A stretch of DNA of 64,000 nt from Lateolabrax maculatus (taxonomy: Eukaryota; Chordata; Actinopteri; Acropomatiformes; Lateolabracidae): contig CM062213.1 in assembly GCA_031216445.1 (NCBI GenBank), positions 14,075,501 through 14,139,500 of the forward strand. Reading direction: 5' to 3'. Below, one piece after another: positions 1-12,203 of the stretch (position 1 is the first letter of the stretch; every line of letters begins with the position of its first letter). The translations under genes were made by a program, and so were the position numbers. Below the pieces are notes generated by a model. That model had not been told where the DNA came from. It did not search any database and saw nothing but the letters and a program-made list of their open reading frames with translations.

Positions 1-867
1 AACTCTTTGGTGTTCAGCTCTGAAAACCATGTACAGTTCAAATCAGGGACAAGAGTGTTTGGCTTCATCTCTGCCATTCTGCTCTGCTACTTACACAGCA
101 GTGAATGACTGACTCACAGCAGCAGCTTGAAGCAGAAGGAATTTTATGAGCTTGTTGGATAATCTGTGTAAAAAAGACAAAAGTGTTTCTTCTTGCACTA
201 AAAGCTTGTACTGTGTTATGAAACGTAAAGGGGATCGGTAAACTACTGACCTGCACAGTTGTCACGCAAAAGGTAGAGTTTTTAAGTGTTGGAAATATTG
301 CAAGATTTATTCAGACTGAAAGAGCAGAAAGTTGGAGGGGGCAGGAGTGAGTGAAAGAATGACCAAGGACCTTGAATGTCTGACATCCCTATAACGATTG
401 ATTTGATTATCTTTTAGTCTGTGCAAATGCCCAGTGTTTGGAGATCCAGAGTGTCACAGCTGTGTAAACTCACTGTGGTGACATTATGGATAAATGAACT
501 GGAGAGAAATACAGTTTGTATTGTACAACCAATGCCAAACCTGCACAAAGCTACAGTTGAATAAATGCACGTACTGAACACTGCATATATTATATAGAAA
601 AAGTAAGCTGTTATGTGCTCGTTTTTTTTTTTTAATGTTAATGTACACAACATCGGATTTATTTTGTCATTTGATAAAGAAAATCATTGTGATCATATTA
701 CACAAACATTCAGATATGATTTTCTGATCAGTGCTTCCTTAAACGTTTTAGTATGTGTGTAACTGATCCATTTTATCGATGTTCCATCCATACCTGGATT
801 GTATTTCAAATGGACAGGAATAATGCGGCAAAAAGCACTTAAAATCTGACTTTTTATGTCATGTTTG

Positions 868-910
<43 letters not shown>

Positions 911-1299
911 AAGTGTGTGTGTACTCCTGCTTATGTTGGGGTGTCGTGTTACATCCCAAAGCTAACTGATAGGTCTGTGACTCATCAAACGAGTTATCTG
1001 CAATCTAGTCTGCTTTCCTGCTGCAGTTTTTACCTGCTGGAACTGGTGATGTGAGCTAAGAGAAATAAAACTGAATCTGTACAGTAATTTAAAAATGAAA
1101 AGAGGATGTGGTGCAATGGAGTTAAGGTTGGACAAAAAAAATGTCAAGCTCAAGCTATAATCAACATTTGTATCATTACAATCAGTAGACGATGTGACAT
1201 TAATGACAATGTGAATAAAAATGTGACAATGCCTAATAGAGAGTTTCAGCGAGTTTCGGCTCATTGTTTAGAGGTCTAGCCTGCAACTTTAGTGTTTTG
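1..1299. other. Intergenic spacer, no gene seen
   Basis: All reading frames are short and none resembles a known protein. The only structured element is the TG microsatellite at 871-908, listed separately. Confidence 0.6.
871..908. repeat. (TG)n microsatellite
   Basis: An uninterrupted run of 19 GT dinucleotides, followed by degenerate GT-rich sequence to about 922. Confidence 0.97.
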
Positions 1300-1625
1300 G
1301 TTCACTCTCACTGCTCTCATAGTGTTGTTTTTCAGCAAAAAAGCGCCAAAACTGTAAACTACTTGCTCAGTACCAAACAACAAACAGGCAGACATAGCGA
1401 GTAGCTGGTAAACATAGGGAAATATTTAGCAGCTAAATGTCCAGATATTCTCTTCGGAAGTTGGTGTAGACCAAAAACGGAGTGAATATTGGACTTGCAG
1501 ATGGCCAGAAACATGGCTCCTAATGAATGATAATATTTCCTCTTAACTGCTGGATGTGTTAATAAGTAATTGCTCGTTCACCATGATTTGTCAGTGTGTG
1601 CTCACAACTTATTTTCTGCTGGCCA
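1300..1625. repeat. Decayed dispersed teleost repeat (class unsure)
   Basis: The stretch around 1375-1490 (paired 'aacaaacaggcagaca', 'agtagctggtaaacat', 'tttagcagctaaatg', 'ggtgtagaccaaaaac') matches, from memory, a high-copy interspersed repeat of percomorph fish. It has no coding capacity. Boundaries are approximate and I cannot assign a superfamily. Confidence 0.45.
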
Positions 1626-3916
1626 TAAGTGGCAGTTATCTGTTATGGCAGGGTTAATATGTATTCAAACATTAGAATTTTTGTTTATTGCAGCTGCACA
1701 AAATAAAAGATTTTCTATAGCAACCTAAAAAACAAATCAAGGACAAAATAAATATAGTAAAATAAGTAAAAATAGTATCCCTGCCATATCAAATACAGCA
1801 TCTGATGATCACTTTTTGCACATTCAGTCAACTGTAATGTTGCTGTTTCATGTCTTTCAAATCAGTGGCAGTCAAAGCATCCCCAGATCACATGAATAGC
1901 GCTGTGTGAGACACTCCAGAGCAGTAGTCAAGACCACTCACAACAATGACACAGTGTTTTAATATGATGGACTTAAAAGTAAAGCCTTTCCTCCATTCAA
2001 GCCTCATTTGAATAAAGGTAGCCTGTTTGTGAGCAGCTGGAAAAACATCCTATGAGTGGGTGGCTGGATCCGAACAGTAACAAATTGTTGTCACTACGGG
2101 GTGAAACACTTGGAAGTTAGAGCGAGCATTGTGGAATTTTACCAGATCAACCTTATGTAAGAGGCTGAGCTGACACGGGACAGAGGATAAGAGTCATACA
2201 ATCAGACAGACGGGAAGAGAAGGGAGAGCAGCTAGAGCGACAGGAGAAGTACTCCTAGAAGGTACTGTAGCCAGGTTACACTGCTTGAGCGGAGGAGGTA
2301 TATTCTGTTTATGAGGAGAGAAATGAAGGGGGATGAAAGCTTTGGATGTCTGGTGCCTGAAGCTCTGTCCTGACTGCGTGACTCTGCCTCTCTTAAGACC
2401 TCTAATTCAGTTTCCTCTCTGTCATTGTTGAACCTTTTCACTCTCCTTTTCCGTCCAACACCTGAGTCACACTCTGAGGCTGTCAGTCATCGGATGATTT
2501 GCTGTGGTTTTATAAAAAGGAGGTGCGTCTTTCCCTCTGACTCAATAATTACTTCCGTCTGAAGACAGACAGAGATCAGCATCTGCTATGAAGAACAGAG
2601 GAGGAAAATGAAGGGGTGAGGAGGGGGGTTGCTTGTTTTTAGAAACATACCAGCTGCCACAGTTCGACCCTCCGGGTGTCTGTCCTCCTCAGCACAGGTT
2701 AGAAGCTGCCCCATGCAGCCACATGCCCAGTAATTTCAAGGAAACCTGACTCTGTCTCCAGTCATAGTCCTTTTCATGCTCCATACCACAAACATAAAGA
2801 GACATTTTCATATATTTCATCATTGCTAAGTGAGTAAGGTAGGGCTTACACTTTCAGTTGCATTTTCCTAGTAAATTGCTCTATTTTTTCACTGTTCTGG
2901 GTCAATTTTGCTAGTTATATGATAAAAAAGTGCTCCATCATTACTGAAATCATACAATGCACCTAATGAAATAAGAGTAAGATAATTCCTTATCTACTTT
3001 CATTAGTTTTTTTGTAGAATTGGCAAGATGAAACGCATACTTTCAGATACCTTCCATGGGTAACTTTAACCCCCCATTGTATAACACACAATAAAGGTAG
3101 TTGTAAGCAGTGTAAGATCATTTAGATTCAGACTTTTGCCAACCTTTTAGAGGTAATGGAAACACAGCATTTTTTGTAACATAAATGGAAACACTGGCTG
3201 CTAGTTACCTGCTCATTAGCAAGCAAAGCCGCATACCCTGAACATCCTTTAACTAGAGCAGCCATTACTGTTATCACTCCATCACTGGCCCATATTTTCC
3301 AGAGATCACTGATAGGTTGCAGATGAACGCAGTACTTCTGCAGTTTCCAGCTGCTCATTAAGGCTGCTTAACAGTGTATCACTATTTCAATTATTTTTAG
3401 TGCCGCCAGCCAAAGGGCAGCTGCATGGGTGAGAGGAAGGAGGGACAAATGAGAAACAGAGAGAATGAAAAAAGGAACTAAGTAAAATAAGAAAAAAGAA
3501 AATAGAAGGATTTATTGTTTCAGGAAGGAGGAAAGGTTTTCAGGTGGAATGATTACTGTATCAAAATAGATGAGCCTACTATTTATTCTAAACTTCTTTC
3601 AATTACCTTCTTTAAGCATTAAGCTGGGGTGTATTGAGACCTGCAATAACTGTTTTTAACCACTTTGTAAGGTGGAAACAAGCTGTAAACATTATCACCT
3701 TTAAGTTTTTATGGCGAAGTGGGACCTTTTTTTTTGCTGAAAATAGCTGCATCCAAAACGAAGGCTTTGGGAGCAGTGAAAGTAAATAAAAACCTTCCGT
3801 CTGTGAGCCCCAAAATAAAACTGTAAGCTGAAAGACACCATAAATACATTTATATTGCATACTTTTGATAGATGCATTATTATAAAAGTATTATAAAAAT
3901 ATTGATTATGGCCGCT
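1626..3916. other. Intergenic spacer, no gene seen
   Basis: Only short, low-quality ORFs are present (up to 82 codons), without recognisable domains or convincing splice structure. I see no RNA gene. Confidence 0.55.
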
Positions 3917-4382
3917 TTAAAGGATAGGTTCACACTGTTTTCGAGTCTATTGTTAAAAAAAAGAAAACATACAACAACTGTACATTGAGTTATGGTAAAT
4001 GTAATTGTTCCTCTGTCCATACTGGCAGTGAAGCGGTTCTTCGTTCTGTGACTTCAATGTGGGATAAAATCTTCAAGCATTGTTCCATGCAAAAATGCAT
4101 TTTAGTTCATCTTTAATCAAGTGGATGTCTTCCAAAATTACAGCCGAAGTGTTTCGAGTAAGAAATTTCCCTCTTGGCTAACTCAAACTGCTGAACATTA
4201 GGATGCATTTTTGCACAGAATGAAGACTTTGGATTTCGTCCCCCCATCAGGGAAGGACCACTTCTTAGTCAGTATGGACAGAAGTAGGAACATTAACTCT
4301 TTTATACATACCTGTATCTTTCTTGCATATGGGCATGTAAATATTGTTTTACGACAAAAAAGTGTGTGATCCTTTCCTTTAA
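3917..4382. mobile_element. Foldback MITE, TTAA-flanked (piggyBac-like)
   Basis: The left end reads TTAA then AGGATAGGTTCACAC. The right end, reverse-complemented, reads TTAA then AGGAAAGGATCACAC. These are near-identical terminal inverted repeats bordered by TTAA. The inverted similarity continues inwards: 'ttcctctgtccatactg' near 4009 pairs with 'cagtatggacagaagtaggaa' near 4270, and 'gcaaaaatgcatttta' near 4090 pairs with 'ggatgcatttttgc' near 4202. The whole ~465-bp element is therefore an imperfect palindrome centred near 4150. It encodes no protein. The TTAA target duplication is characteristic of the piggyBac superfamily. That class is my inference. Confidence 0.72.
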
Positions 4383-4454
4383 GATGTCTTCTGTTCTTCT
4401 GTACAGTTCATGTAGGAGCTTGACATATTGTTGAAGATGTGATACAGATCAGTA

Positions 4455-4592
4455 GCAGTTCATCTGACTTGTGGGAGGGAAGGCGGAAACCCATATGGAG
4501 AGGTTATGTAAATTCCCGGATCAAACCTATTCAGGTTTGAAGGACTTTTTTGCTGTAAGATGGCAGTGCTAACAACTGAGCCACCATGATTT
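4455..4592 (-). repeat. Decayed dispersed repeat, family shared with 62.7-62.99 kb
   Basis: Reverse-complemented, the segment reads 'catggtggctcagttgttag', then a variable stretch, a GGTTTGA/TTCAAACC-like box and 'gggtttccgccttccctccc'. I know this as a very common teleost interspersed repeat, whose intact copies have CGGTGG...CAGTGGTTAGCACTG...GGTTCGAA...GGGTTTCCTCCGG. The GGTTCGAA-like element resembles a tRNA B box, so a tRNA-derived origin is possible. It is non-coding. Confidence 0.6.
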
Positions 4593-6247
4593 GAAAAAAT
4601 TGAATAACTTTTGACCTGAAACACATCATCTACACAAGCCGCTGTTTATCATGCTAAATGTATACCTGCCTTGGCACAGCTATGTTTCAAACACAAAGTA
4701 ATAGACATCTGAAAGTGCTGTACATATTGTATTTTATTTGGAAAGATGACTCAGTTTGTGCTCTTGAGACAAGGGTTTTGCGTCACTCTGGTGACCTTAC
4801 AGGAAAATCCACATTGCATTACTCCCGACAAGTGACAATACCAGTCATCGCCATTATCATACACTGGTAATAGCCTTCATGATGTCAAGTTGGCACTGTG
4901 ATACATGGGCAGGGCTCTGGATTTGACTGAAGACCCCAGACTCTGTTCAAACTCCTGTAACTTACACTAGGAAGAATCTCGTGTTAGGGTAAACATGTTA
5001 AGTTCCTCAGTGTGTGTGTATCCTATCTGAACACCCAGATTTAACTCTGTTTCTCTCAGTTATGGTGCATAACACAACCTTTTTTCAGTGGTTGTTATCC
5101 TTAACCATATTAAGGGCAAACTCTACCTGTTTCCACTATAAACTTTCCTCCCATGGGAGAGATCAGTCAAATCTAAGCCTGGTCTAAATCTGTCAACTTG
5201 TAAACACAGACACCCCAGCTGCAGACCCCCTCCAACTGTCGGCAGTGCGATGAATGATAACCTGAGCGCTGTGGCTCCTCCTGACTGACAGCAGGTTTGC
5301 GTGTGAAGATGCAGACTGCCTCACAACTATAAACATTAAAAACCTGGGGAAGGGGGTGGTGTTAGAGGCCTGCTTCAAATTGCAAAACACCTGTATCTGA
5401 CTCACGCAGAGTTAATCACACACCTTTACGGCACAGCAGTACAGCCCTGCACTCTCTCCACAAGAGACAGAACAATGAGACTGATCTGATAGATCTATAT
5501 TATAACTTCAATTTATTTTAAAAATAGAACTTATATAATCATTCCTTATTATTATTATTTGGTGTTTATTGACACACCATACAATTTTTTTTTTAATTTT
5601 GTGTTATCTATTGTCATGTTTTCTATTTAACCCTTTGGCAGTGTTCTTTTTAATAATATTACTTACCTTTGTTTGATTTTGTAATGCATTTACATATTTG
5701 TATATACAGATTTTATGTTAATATTTGTACAGTCCTTTACTACACTGGACTGTGGCCATACCGATAAAATCCTTTGAATATTCTGTTTGGGTAAGACCCT
5801 TTTTGGTTTCAACATGACTTACCTATGCTTACTGTCAAGGGAGTTCCATTAAGAAATGAAATGTAGTGTAGCAAAGTGTAGCTAAAAAACACCACATTAA
5901 CAAAACTGTTTACAGATATGCAGTTTTTCCAGATTAAAAAACTCATGCATGCTATTTTCTGTAAAGTAGGACTGACTAGATTGATATGGCATTGGATTAG
6001 TATATTAGCAGATGATTCAGGACAGCATCAAGATAACCATTGCAGCTGCATGGGATATACTGTACTGAGCGTCATGTCCACAGACAGATGCATTTACATC
6101 ATTTTACATCAGATGAGCAGTCAGCCTCTCCTGCAGGTGTACGTCATGTATGTGAGGGACCGTGACAGCCACCCAGCTATTCCTATTCACCACGTCTGCC
6201 CTGTCATGTGGCAACTCTCTTGTACTCTCCATTGGTCCATAGCTTGA

Positions 6248-6250
<3 letters not shown>
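4593..6250. other. Intergenic spacer, no gene seen
   Basis: AT-rich sequence without a recognisable gene. The longest frames have no known motif. Confidence 0.55.
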
Positions 6251-6312
<62 letters not shown>

Positions 6313-6326
6313 GTTTGTGTGTTTGA
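6251..6326. repeat. (TG)n microsatellite
   Basis: A pure GT run of about 57 bp, followed by an interrupted GT-rich tail. It generates spurious His-Thr frames on the other strand. Confidence 0.97.
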
Positions 6327-6627
6327 GTGAGTTGTAGCTGAGTGGACAAACCAGGAGGCTACAGCGGAAGAAAGAAGGGAGTAGCCACTCCTCATATTTT
6401 TACATTTAGATGGCAGCAACAAGATTGAGGCAATTATAAAAAGACTAATGCGCACAGCGAGCATACATTGTGTCTGTACAGAATGAGTAAGACAGACTGT
6501 CTGATATGTGGTTTGGACTAGTGCAAAGGGGAAAGGTTTTATTAGGGTAAACTGGATGGTATAAACTTGGAACACCTGTATAGTGTACTGTATGTGTGTA
6601 TGAGCAAGAAAAAAAGAGTGTAAAGAG

Positions 6628-6658
<31 letters not shown>

Positions 6659-6659
6659 G

Positions 6660-6690
<31 letters not shown>
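6628..6690. repeat. (TG)n microsatellite, interrupted
   Basis: Two GT runs separated by 'tatgtgtggg'. It lies 300 bp from the previous GT run, so this is a paired microsatellite region. Confidence 0.97.
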
Positions 6691-7746
6691 TGCGGAGGGG
6701 TGCGTGTGCTGAGGGTATAGTGGATGGTTGACTCCACTGGAATGTGGCGCTGACTCAGTCCGTCTGTCAGCCACGGCCATGTTCGCTCTGTGGACTTATT
6801 CACACTCTGCGACCCTTTCAAGGGGGCGGCCTGTTGCCTCATGTTAGATTTCCGGGAGGACTATGGGAATTTCACGGAACAGAACTCCAGGAAGCTAATG
6901 TTTAGCTCAAGTCTGAGAATAGGGCTGAGCCTGAAAAGCTGAGTCTAAGACATCACAAAAATGCACAATGTATGGAACATAAGAACTTTTTTATTTATGT
7001 AACAATGGAGTTTTCCCTCTGGCACCACCTCCAGGCCACAATTTACATTGTTGCCCCTCTTGAGGTAAAGATTTAACAGCAAAGTTGTCTCTCCAGTTTT
7101 CATCCATTCGGTGATTTTCTTTTTTGGTCGATAATAAGCATTACAACTTCATGGGGCTGCTAGAATTCCCATCGATCCTTTTCAGTGATTCAATTCATTT
7201 TAAATTGGAGATATACATCAGTTATATTTGAATATATAGACTGATAAAAGTATAAACACAAAGTCACAGCTTCATGTGACTTCAAATCTGTACATTTTTA
7301 ACTACAGCACTGTTTTTATTTAGTCTGTCTGTGGCAATCAAACGTGTCTCATCTTAGTGATTGACTGGTGTTGTCATGTAATCACAGTTGTTGCAGGAAA
7401 AAAGGCTTTGTCTTGGCCTCCCACGCCCCTTCGTCCCACCCTCTCCAGACAGACAGAGATCTGCTGTGTGTGTGAGTGTGTGTCTTCCTCTGTGGGCTCA
7501 TCAGATGGCTCCTCCCTTTCCAGATGCTGGCCAGGGAAGAAAACAAGACCAGAACAGAGTGTCTGTCATCCTAGGATTACCTGGGCCTCCTCTCTATCAC
7601 TGGGCTATCAAAACAAACAGTTCAGAGGAAAGACTTATTTCTGATACTGTTTGTGTGTGTATGTCTGTGTGAGTAAGACATTTGGTCGAATTTGCATCTA
7701 GTTTGGCATGGATGATTTCGGGACATGGATACAAAGATTGTAGCCA
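6691..7746. other. Intergenic spacer, no gene seen
   Basis: No supported coding or RNA feature. Two overlapping + strand frames at 7357-7672 arise from low-complexity CT- and TG-rich sequence. Confidence 0.55.
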
Positions 7747-8192
7747 GTGGCGGAATGTAACTAAGTACACTTACTCAAGTAGTTGAGTACTTGAAGTACA
7801 CTTTCAAATACTTTTAATTTGTATTTTCTTTTTATGCTTATTTATACTAATTCAATATACATTCGCTCCACTACATTTATGTAACAGCTGTTGTTACTTG
7901 TCACTTTACAGATCAAGAGTTTACATGCAGAACATGTGAACGCTAATAAAATGTGATGCATTGCTGGAAATGAAGGTAGTTACTTAGCTCCACCTTCACT
8001 AGCTTCTTATATGATAATGCATCAGTAATAATAATCCAATGATATATGCATTCTGCTGCATTATGAGTAGTTTTATGTAGCACTTTTTGGGGTTTTTGTT
8101 GATATTATGTTTGTACTTTTAATAATGCTGGGCTTTTACCTGAATGGAGTATTTTTGTAGTGTGGTATTACTACTTTTATTTACGTAAGGAT
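7747..8192 (+). repeat. Dispersed repeat, CAGTGGCGGAA... family (probable non-autonomous DNA element)
   Basis: The copy starts 'cagtggcggaatgtaactaa' and continues 'acttactcaagtagttgagt' and 'cgctccactacatttatgta'. It ends in 'gtgtggtattactactttta' and 'cgtaaggatctgaatcc'. I recognise the family from memory as a high-copy, non-coding teleost element. A second copy lies in opposite orientation at 59.46-60.0 kb. The distal terminal repeat seems missing here. The transposon class is inference. Confidence 0.65.
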
Positions 8193-8733
8193 CTGAATCC
8201 AAAGTTCATTTCTAAAAAAATCATCAAATCATTCTGAAACTAATCAACTATGCAGTAGTCCTACACTCTCTATATAAAAAAACATGTTTACTTCTTTCTC
8301 TGCCTCTTGTGGATCTCTATGACTGAATTTTTTTAGTCGTCAAACTGTGTTGAATTTCTCACACTATAGTGCTGTACTGACTCTCTTCACTTCCGCTGGT
8401 GTGCTCAAGTGTCAAGTACACAGAGTCTAAATCAACCAGATAGACTTAAAATATGTCCATCCGCAATTGATCCTGACGGATCAGTGTCTACCCCCAAGCA
8501 AACAGCAGTTTCTCATAGCACTCACCTCCCAGCCAACCAGAACTGTTGAAAGTATGTGTGGAGACAGCCACATTAATCACACCCCTGTATAACATGTCCT
8601 TTTAAAGCACTATATTTCAAATACAACCTCTGTGTGTGTATGTGTGCAAACCTCTGTCACCAGCACAGAACTCTCTTGCAATGCCTCTCCTCTAACAGAA
8701 TGCAGTTTGTGGCATGAAAGACAAACAACTCAT
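8193..8733. other. Intergenic spacer, no gene seen
   Basis: No feature supported in either strand. Confidence 0.55.
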
Positions 8734-8758
8734 GCACACACACCACACAAACACACAT

Positions 8759-8790
<32 letters not shown>
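8734..8790. repeat. (AC)n microsatellite
   Basis: A degenerate ACAC-rich stretch followed by a pure AC run from 8762 to 8790. Confidence 0.95.
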
Positions 8791-8792
<2 letters not shown>

Positions 8793-11700
8793 CCACACTA
8801 CTTGAACCCTGGGGCAGAATGCCAAAGAGCTGGAGGAATGTGACCCGGTGACCTTGGCTTGCAGACTTCCACATGGAGACCGGACACTAGGATGGTGTGC
8901 ATCGGAAGAGGAGGCCAGAATAGCTCCGGTGTCTGGTAACGGGAGACAGACGGTGTTTGTAAACTGTGGCCATATGACACACTGAGAGCCTGCAGTGCAC
9001 ATGTATATGCACAGATCCACAGGTGATGGCAACACATGTACTCATGTCCAGAGGTTTGGAAGCAGGCAATGATGGGTAACATGAAAGGGGGCTGCTTACT
9101 ATGAGATTGGTGCATAAGTTTTCTCCTGTACAACACTGGGTTAACCTTGCAGCCACACATTTTTCTGTTTTCATAAATCCTGACTTTCCTGTTTGACGTT
9201 TCAAGTTTTTTTCTTTTTCTTTAAATACATGCTTAGTACAGAGAGAGGCCATGTTTGACTCATTCAGTAGTACTTTAATCTGCTAAATCTGTCAGTATAA
9301 AACAAGTTCTATAGTATTCCAGCAAGAGTAAATAGTCCTACATGTTTGTGGGCACAGACTCAGCAATGCACATGTTTGCACACTCAGATTACAAAATGCA
9401 ATTTTGCACATATTTCTGCACACATTTATTTGCATGACCTGACACACAATGATCTCAGTGCCAAATGGTTGCACAATATGCTGACCTCTTTTTTACTTAC
9501 TTCAGTGAGTGCATTCAGTGGGGATCCAAGTCATGCATCAAAGATGGTGAAGATAAAGTGTACCACAGCTGCTAAAAATATATGTGACACTTTTTATGAA
9601 TTACTTACCGGTAAGTGTATTGTCAGAGCATCAGAGTAACAGGGAGCCTTCCTTTCTGAGAAGACTGTTGATATAAAAGGTCAAGTGGCCACATCATAGT
9701 TTTCATGATATACTTGTACTAGTTACACAATCTGACAATTGAACATAATTGATTTAATCAGAAAAAGGTGTGTTTTTTGCCAACTTACTTTTGGAAAGTG
9801 AGGAGATGGTATGTTTTTCAAAATCGAGAGAAAATACTCAACATTCAGTATAAATCATTTTTCTTACTTCTCTGCTCAGACAGGCCAGGGGTAAACCCCA
9901 CCCTCTGTGCTCGGCAAGAGGACAGAGATACATGTGACAGATCAGGTCCAACCAGTCACAGATGACAAACCTTCAGTGTTGCCTCACGATTATCTGACAA
10001 ACATTTGAGCCCTCTGCAAGAGCCTTTCCTTTAAAAAGTTTGATTTCTTGATAGCGCAACCAATATTTTTACAGTCTAAAAGTCCAGACTCTTTTGAATT
10101 TCTTGCATTATTTTAAATGTATATTAGTTTGCTAAGAGCAGATTATTCATTGTTAAATACATGGAACAGTTTGAAAAACTAATAGGAGGCTATGTAATTT
10201 CATACTTTGTGACTAAGAATATTTACGTTTGTATTGTCGGCACAGTATCAAGTTCACTGTTCAAAGCTGTGACATTATTAGGTTAATCTGATTCCCCAAA
10301 CTACACTTACTTATAAAGTACCTGACTATTCTGACTCAGGAAACAGTCAACTTTGAAGCCTAAGTACGCTGTGTGTACTGTGTGGTGTTTGAGCCCTATC
10401 AGTCTTGTTGAGCACACAGGTGCAGATCCTACCTGAGGCAGACGGTCTGGTGCCAACAGGTTGTAAAACAATCAGTCGGCAGTAATATATACCTCTGCCT
10501 ATCAAATAGCTAACAGAACAGGAAAGGAACAGCCTGTTGATCCAGAAACAAACAACATACTGCCCCTAGCCCCCACCCCCACCACCCCCCACCACCCCCC
10601 CCACCCCCCGCTATCTGACCGAGGACGATCTGTTTTGGTCTCTCTCCATCACTGTCACTCCAGAAACAGCCTTCTTCCACACTGTGTAGAGTTACCAATC
10701 AAACACTCAACACTAAAAGTGTCTAAATTAATTTTGAACTAAACTATTGGAAATGTTATATTTAAGACAAAGCTTTGTGAACAGCAGTACTGTAAGTATA
10801 TATCAGAAGCTGACACTGAATGTTAACAAAGAAAATAAGAGCAAACAAACCCTGTATTATTCATATGCTGGAATTGATTCGCATTATAGTAGACTACAGT
10901 ACGTCTGATCCATTTCTATTCTCATAAATTTAGTTGAAGCAAAGCAAATTAAGTTGTGCCCGGCGCTTCCCCCACGCCATCTATTCAGGTCGACTATTGA
11001 GAGATGCCACTATCACTAGGGCAACAAGTAAAACAAACAATGTGTGGGTTTTGTATGTGTATGAAACACTAGACTCGAATCAGTCAGCCACACAAAATGC
11101 AGTTAGTGGGAACAGAAGGAGGTCTGCGCCCAGTTCAAGCTGTACTTTCAACCACGTCCTGCATTTATGAGACAGTGTGGGTGGTGGGAGTTTAAAATCT
11201 GTCAGACTTTTTAATCCATGTTTACCACAAAGGGAAGCTCTGTCAACACAAAGGTTTGCCACAACATTATTCTTACAAGCCGGCGTACTTGGATCCAGGG
11301 CTCTTTCCAATGAGGAGCTGATTTGACTCCAGGATGAGCTGGCTCCCAACTGTTTAACTTTTCCCAGGCTTTTGGTAACACTGTGGCATGAAACAATGAC
11401 AGGTCATGGTAACTTTGAGATGCTAATTCAGTAATTTGTTTTAGCAGAGCAGTCTTTGAAACTTTTTGCACAGGTGCTTAAATTCAAAACATCTAATTCC
11501 TCTAAGCCTCCAGTGCTGCATACGGTTAATTTCCAGTTGTTCATTTGCCACTACTTTTCTGCATCTGGTCTAGCTGACTAAAACTAGAGCTGGTTACTGG
11601 TCTTATTACGATACAGTGGTGGCAACCACAACTGTTGAGTAATCATGTCATACACAGCCTGCACTCCAGGAAATTTTTTACATTGTGTGTCACTGTGTGG

Positions 11701-12167
11701 CTTCCACAGGCAGAGAAGAGTTCAACATATCCAATCAGGAACACCCTTAAGACCTGGAAGAGCTGGTATGAACACATTTATACACACCACATGTGTTGTG
11801 CCACAGTAACTATTCAACCTGTCGTAATCACAGTCTCTTATCTTAGTGTCCATAAGAGGGAGGGTTTTATCAGCTTGGCTATACAAGCCAGAGTGTACGC
11901 AAAGTGACCAGGGACACAGTGAGATGAAAACAGGAAAGAGAGGCCAGGTGCTAAAACTAACAAAACATCAGGTGTTACATATGATCACATCATGTTGATA
12001 GCTAACTTGGGACAGTAAGTACTCTTAGAAAGGAGATTGCGCCATAGCTCATTTTCTTAAAGTTCTCTCAGATGTGAAGAAAAAGCGATATACCTTTCAA
12101 GAAGAAAGTTTGTCTTGTTTTTTCTTACCATTACACAGAAATAAACAACCCACGGAAAAAAACAACC
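8791..12167. other. Intergenic spacer with a C-rich tract
   Basis: No coding exon can be supported. Frames are short and lack recognisable domains. The only compositional feature is the C-rich tract at 10,564-10,610, listed separately. Confidence 0.55.
10564..10610 (-). repeat. C-rich / G-run tract, potential G-quadruplex on - strand
   Basis: The + strand has seven runs of at least five or six C separated by single A or CA. The - strand therefore has consecutive G-runs with 1-3 nt loops, which fits the G-quadruplex pattern. Function is unknown. Confidence 0.75.
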
Positions 12168-12203
12168 CAGTTATAGTCACGTTATGCAACGTGACTATAA
12201 CTG
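12168..12203. repeat. Perfect 16-bp inverted repeat (hairpin, 4-nt loop)
   Basis: CAGTTATAGTCACGTT, then ATGC, then AACGTGACTATAACTG. The two arms are exact reverse complements. No T-run follows and no gene is adjacent. See findings. Confidence 0.97.

Noticed and set aside
6104..6842. Minus-strand ORFs of 81-212 codons rich in His-Thr
   Set aside because: They are translations of (TG)n microsatellites and their flanks, with no domain and no conserved frame.
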